This document shows positions 5,357-7,215 of a stretch of 7,215 bases of DNA, piece after piece. The translations under genes were made by a program, and so were the position numbers. This DNA comes from an uncultured Collinsella sp. Its GTDB lineage: Bacteria; Actinomycetota; Coriobacteriia; Coriobacteriales; Coriobacteriaceae. The notes under the pieces are model-generated. The model was not told the origin of the DNA. It searched no databases and saw nothing but the letters and a program-made list of their open reading frames with translations. The stretch's first letter is position 1; each line of letters starts with the position of its first letter. The stretch covers positions 1-7,215 of the forward strand of contig CAKUEU010000075.1 of NCBI GenBank assembly GCA_934646865.1. The letters run 5' to 3'.

Positions 5357-6052
5357 CTAGTCGCGACGACCGAGGATGTTCAGGATGCGCAGGAACACGT
5401 TGATAATGTCCACGAACAGATTGGACGCCATGAGCACCGCATTGGGCAGCGTAGGCGGCACTGTCGTGGCAACATAGGTGTCGTAGCCAATAAAGCCGGC
5501 GAACACCACGATCACGATCAGGTCGGTGATGGTCTGCGAGACGCCCATAAACATCAGCACGATCTCAACCAGAATAGTGGCGAGCAGAATGCCAAAGCCG
5601 ATGCCATATACGCGCTGGAAAAACTTGGGGAACGTCACGCCCAAGGCGCCAAAGACAAAGGTGATGGCGGCCGTGGCGATAAAGGCAGTGTTGATGGTGG
5701 GCAGGTCGTAGTTGGCAAGGCCAAACGACGCGGTCAGGCCAAAGGTACTCGCAAAGATTACGTAGCCCACAAGGGACAGACCCACGGACTGCTTGCCCAC
5801 AGCAGCCGACATCATGACCATGCCGACGATGGTTAAAATAAACGAGCCAAAGACCAGTGGCAGGGCGGCGCCGCTCATCATCATGCGGGCAAACGCCATG
5901 GTGCTCGTAAAGTAAGCACCGGCGCCCATGGCGCAAAAGCCCAAGAAGATGAGGGCGGACATGGCAAGATTGTACGCGCGCGGCGACATCTCCTTGGCGC
6001 GGCTTGCGCCGGTCTCGATGGGGCCGTTCTGATAGCCCTGGATATCGTTCAT
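5357..6052 (-). CDS. Bax inhibitor-1 / YccA family membrane protein
   Basis: This 231-residue multi-pass membrane protein belongs to the BI-1 (TMBIM) family; bacterial members such as Bacillus YetJ are pH-sensitive calcium leak channels. After a polar N-terminus (1-28) there are about six hydrophobic spans, near 30-50, 61-82, 88-108, 120-140, 148-170 and 174-190. A C-terminal amphipathic or re-entrant helix follows at 204-227. The hallmark segments are GFIGYDTYVA (187-196) and NLFVDIINVFLRIL (211-224). Asp191 and Asp215 are 24 residues apart, matching the spacing of the Asp171/Asp195 pH-sensor pair of YetJ. The ATG at 6050-6052 follows AAAGGA with a 7-base spacer; the longer open frame to 6166 overlaps the neighbouring gene and lacks this signal. 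Its physiological role in this organism is unknown. It has a strong terminator of its own. Confidence 0.92.
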   Translation of the reverse strand: MNDIQGYQNGPIETGASRAKEMSPRAYNLAMSALIFLGFCAMGAGAYFTSTMAFARMMMSGAALPLVFGSFILTIVGMVMMSAAVGKQSVGLSLVGYVIFASTFGLTASFGLANYDLPTINTAFIATAAITFVFGALGVTFPKFFQRVYGIGFGILLATILVEIVLMFMGVSQTITDLIVIVVFAGFIGYDTYVATTVPPTLPNAVLMASNLFVDIINVFLRILNILGRRD

Positions 6053-6065
6053 ACTTCGTCCTTTC

Positions 6066-6086
6066 AAAAAGCGCCACAACAGCGCC
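6066..6086 (-). terminator. Weak terminator-like hairpin before the BI-1 gene
   Basis: On the minus strand GGCGC and GCGCT form a 5-pair stem (one G-U) with a 7-base loop and run into TTTTT, immediately ahead of the BI-1 ribosome binding site. It could end transcription from the upstream 112-residue gene or act as a leader hairpin. The stem is short. A TACAAT (-10-like) at 6108-6113 on the same strand might start the BI-1 transcript upstream of it. Confidence 0.35.
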
Positions 6087-6131
6087 GTAGGTGACAAGAT
6101 TCCTGCCATTGTACCCGAATGCCGCGCGCTC

Positions 6132-6470
6132 TTACCTGCGGCGCTCGCCCTCGAGCGTACGATCAAAAGCCCAGACCCACCAACGCATCACGTGCGCCTG
6201 CGAGCCGTCCGCCCGCTCACGCGTTTGGTCCTCCAGATACAACTCGGTCGCATGTCCGCCAAAACGTACCTTATAGGTTGCCGTACGAATGCCGTGAACC
6301 GTCAGGCCAAACCCGGTGGTCGAGATAATTTCGTCGATCGTAAAACAACGGCCGTCGACCCAGCAGACGGTGACCGGCACGACTTGTCCGCCCGCAAGGA
6401 TACGGGCCACGACGTCCACATACTGCTTGTGCACGCGTCGAGTTTTGCCATCTGTCTGTCGATATTCCAT
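6132..6470 (-). CDS. Small uncharacterised protein (112 aa)
   Basis: I do not recognise the family with confidence. The 112-residue protein is predicted to be soluble, with a basic start (Arg/Lys at residues 4-15), a run of alternating hydrophobic residues suggesting a small beta-barrel or beta-sheet (about 17-83), and a Trp-rich C-terminal strand (MRWWVWAFD) followed by a charged end (EGERRR). Two cysteines (VTVCW and GRCF) are close together. The pattern resembles small actinobacterial DUF6504-like proteins, but that is only an impression. The start is the ATG at 6468-6470, which has AGGGG two bases before it, a short spacing. An ATG at 6489-6491 and one at 6555-6557 are in frame but lack a binding site. 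A TACAAT at 6500-6505 on the minus strand may be its -10 element. It lies 79 bases upstream of BI-1 on the same strand. Confidence 0.75.
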   Translation of the reverse strand: MEYRQTDGKTRRVHKQYVDVVARILAGGQVVPVTVCWVDGRCFTIDEIISTTGFGLTVHGIRTATYKVRFGGHATELYLEDQTRERADGSQAHVMRWWVWAFDRTLEGERRR

Positions 6471-6658
6471 GGCCCCTATTATCGAACGCATGTTTGTATA
6501 TTGTAAAGCGAACAGACTGTGGTTTTGGGGTGTTGGGACGCGCGCACGTGTCCTCATGGCGTGTTAGCAAAAAGAACACCCGCGGTCAACAGGGCTAATA
6601 TTCATTTTTAGTGCCAAAAAATTCACTGCTCCCATCAGAACTCGGTAAAGAAACCCGC

Positions 6659-6690
6659 AGGAGGTGATACGATTTATCATGTTTCTGTAA
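6659..6690 (+). promoter_or_regulatory. Perfect Shine-Dalgarno followed by a three-codon mini-ORF
   Basis: AGGAGGTGAT at 6659-6668 is a 10-base perfect complement of the 16S rRNA 3' end, the strongest such site in the window. The first ATG after it, at 6679, opens ATG TTT CTG TAA (6679-6690), encoding Met-Phe-Leu and a stop. This mini-ORF is in the same frame as the phosphate transporter, whose ATG lies 42 bases further on and has only a poor GAGAAAG site. It may be a regulatory leader ORF or a ribosome loading site. The function is inferred. Confidence 0.4.
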
Positions 6691-6720
6691 CGTGCCTGCA
6701 AACTTCGAGAAAGCCCATAT

Positions 6721-7215
6721 ATGGACGTAACGTTCTCAACCTTCCTCGGCCAACTTGTGTCGAACCCAGTCCTTGCCGTCACCGTGATCCTCGCGCTCGG
6801 CGCCATCTTCGTCAATGGATGGACCGACGCACCCAACGCCATCGCGACCTGCGTCACTACGCGTTGCATGCCCGCCCGCGCCGCCATCCTCATGAGCGCC
6901 GCATTCAACTTCTTGGGCGTGCTCATCATGACGCACTTTAACGCGAGCGTCGCCAACACCATCTCCCATATTGTCGACTTTGGCGGAAACAGCACCATGG
7001 CGCTCGCGTGCCTCTGCGCGGCACTCTTCTCCATCGTCGTCTACGGCGCCACAGCGTCGCGTTTTGGCATCCCCACCTCGCAAAGCCACAGCCTTATCGC
7101 CGGCCTGACCGGTGCCGCCATCGCCCTCGGCGGTGCGAGCAGCGTCAACGTCCACGAGTGGATGAAGGTCATCTACGGCCTGGCGCTCTCCATCGGCCTG
7201 GGCTTTGTCATGGGC
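6721..7215 (+). CDS. Inorganic phosphate transporter, PiT family (N-terminal part, runs off window)
   Basis: This is an open frame of 165 codons with no stop before the window edge. PiT proteins are low-affinity phosphate (often metal-phosphate) symporters in the inner membrane. The first transmembrane span (about 16-33) leads into the family signature NGWTDAPNAIAT (32-43), with Asp36 and Asn39. Further spans fall at about 54-71 and 93-112. The second conserved block, GIPTSQSHSLIAGLTGAA (116-133), is the PTSxSH motif of the inverted-repeat architecture, followed by a span at about 148-165. I chose the ATG at 6721 because TAA at 6688-6690 is in frame upstream and no other in-frame start lies between. 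Its own ribosome binding site (GAGAAAG) is weak. No DUF47/PhoU-like partner lies upstream; one could lie beyond the right edge. Confidence 0.92.
   Translation, partial: MDVTFSTFLGQLVSNPVLAVTVILALGAIFVNGWTDAPNAIATCVTTRCMPARAAILMSAAFNFLGVLIMTHFNASVANTISHIVDFGGNSTMALACLCAALFSIVVYGATASRFGIPTSQSHSLIAGLTGAAIALGGASSVNVHEWMKVIYGLALSIGLGFVMG

Noticed and set aside
6601..6627. Two TTCA words upstream of the phosphate transporter as a Pho box
   Set aside because: They are 21 bases apart with no further match to a Pho-type repeat, which is too little to call a phosphate regulator site.

Overview
This window looks like chromosomal DNA from a high-GC Gram-positive bacterium. I infer Coriobacteriia, probably a Collinsella-like gut actinobacterium. 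The reasons are GC-rich third codon positions, the short clostridial/coriobacterial form of ThiC behind a TPP riboswitch, a bacterial PARG-like DUF2263/TIGR02452 protein, and short intergenic gaps that carry hairpins. The taxon is an inference from style; no marker gene such as rRNA is present. I see no mobile element, CRISPR array, tRNA or rRNA, and no obvious new multi-gene system. The less ordinary signals are in intergenic RNA structure and in one catalytic motif.

Layout: (1) 1-79 is a short left edge with no supported gene. (2) 80-595 (-) is a single-pass membrane protein of unknown function, divergent from thiC. (3) 646-2100 (+) holds a promoter-like -10, a TPP riboswitch (667-761) and thiC. 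The riboswitch's conserved 3' core is also the thiC Shine-Dalgarno sequence. (4) 2101-2282 is an intergenic stretch with hairpins, a 10-bp direct repeat and a perfect TATAAT; thiD (2283-3113, +) follows. (5) 3114-3365 is a gene-free block packed with four hairpins, two of which are tandem copies with nearly identical 16-base arms. (6) 3366-6470 is a run of four minus-strand genes: an SGNH esterase, a PARG-like macrodomain protein, a BI-1/YccA membrane protein and a small unknown protein. Terminator-like hairpins separate them, so they look mostly monocistronic rather than one operon. (7) 6471-6720 is a divergent intergenic region with an orphan, perfect Shine-Dalgarno sequence and a three-codon mini-ORF. 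(8) 6721-7215 (+) is the start of a PiT-family phosphate transporter that runs off the right edge.

Functionally, thiC and thiD form the pyrimidine branch of thiamine synthesis: AIR to HMP-P by ThiC, then HMP-P to HMP-PP by ThiD. The riboswitch should shut thiC down when TPP is plentiful. ThiD is separated from thiC by structured sequence and seems to have its own promoter. The other genes (esterase, ADP-ribose-type hydrolase, BI-1 channel-like protein, phosphate transporter) show no evident shared pathway.
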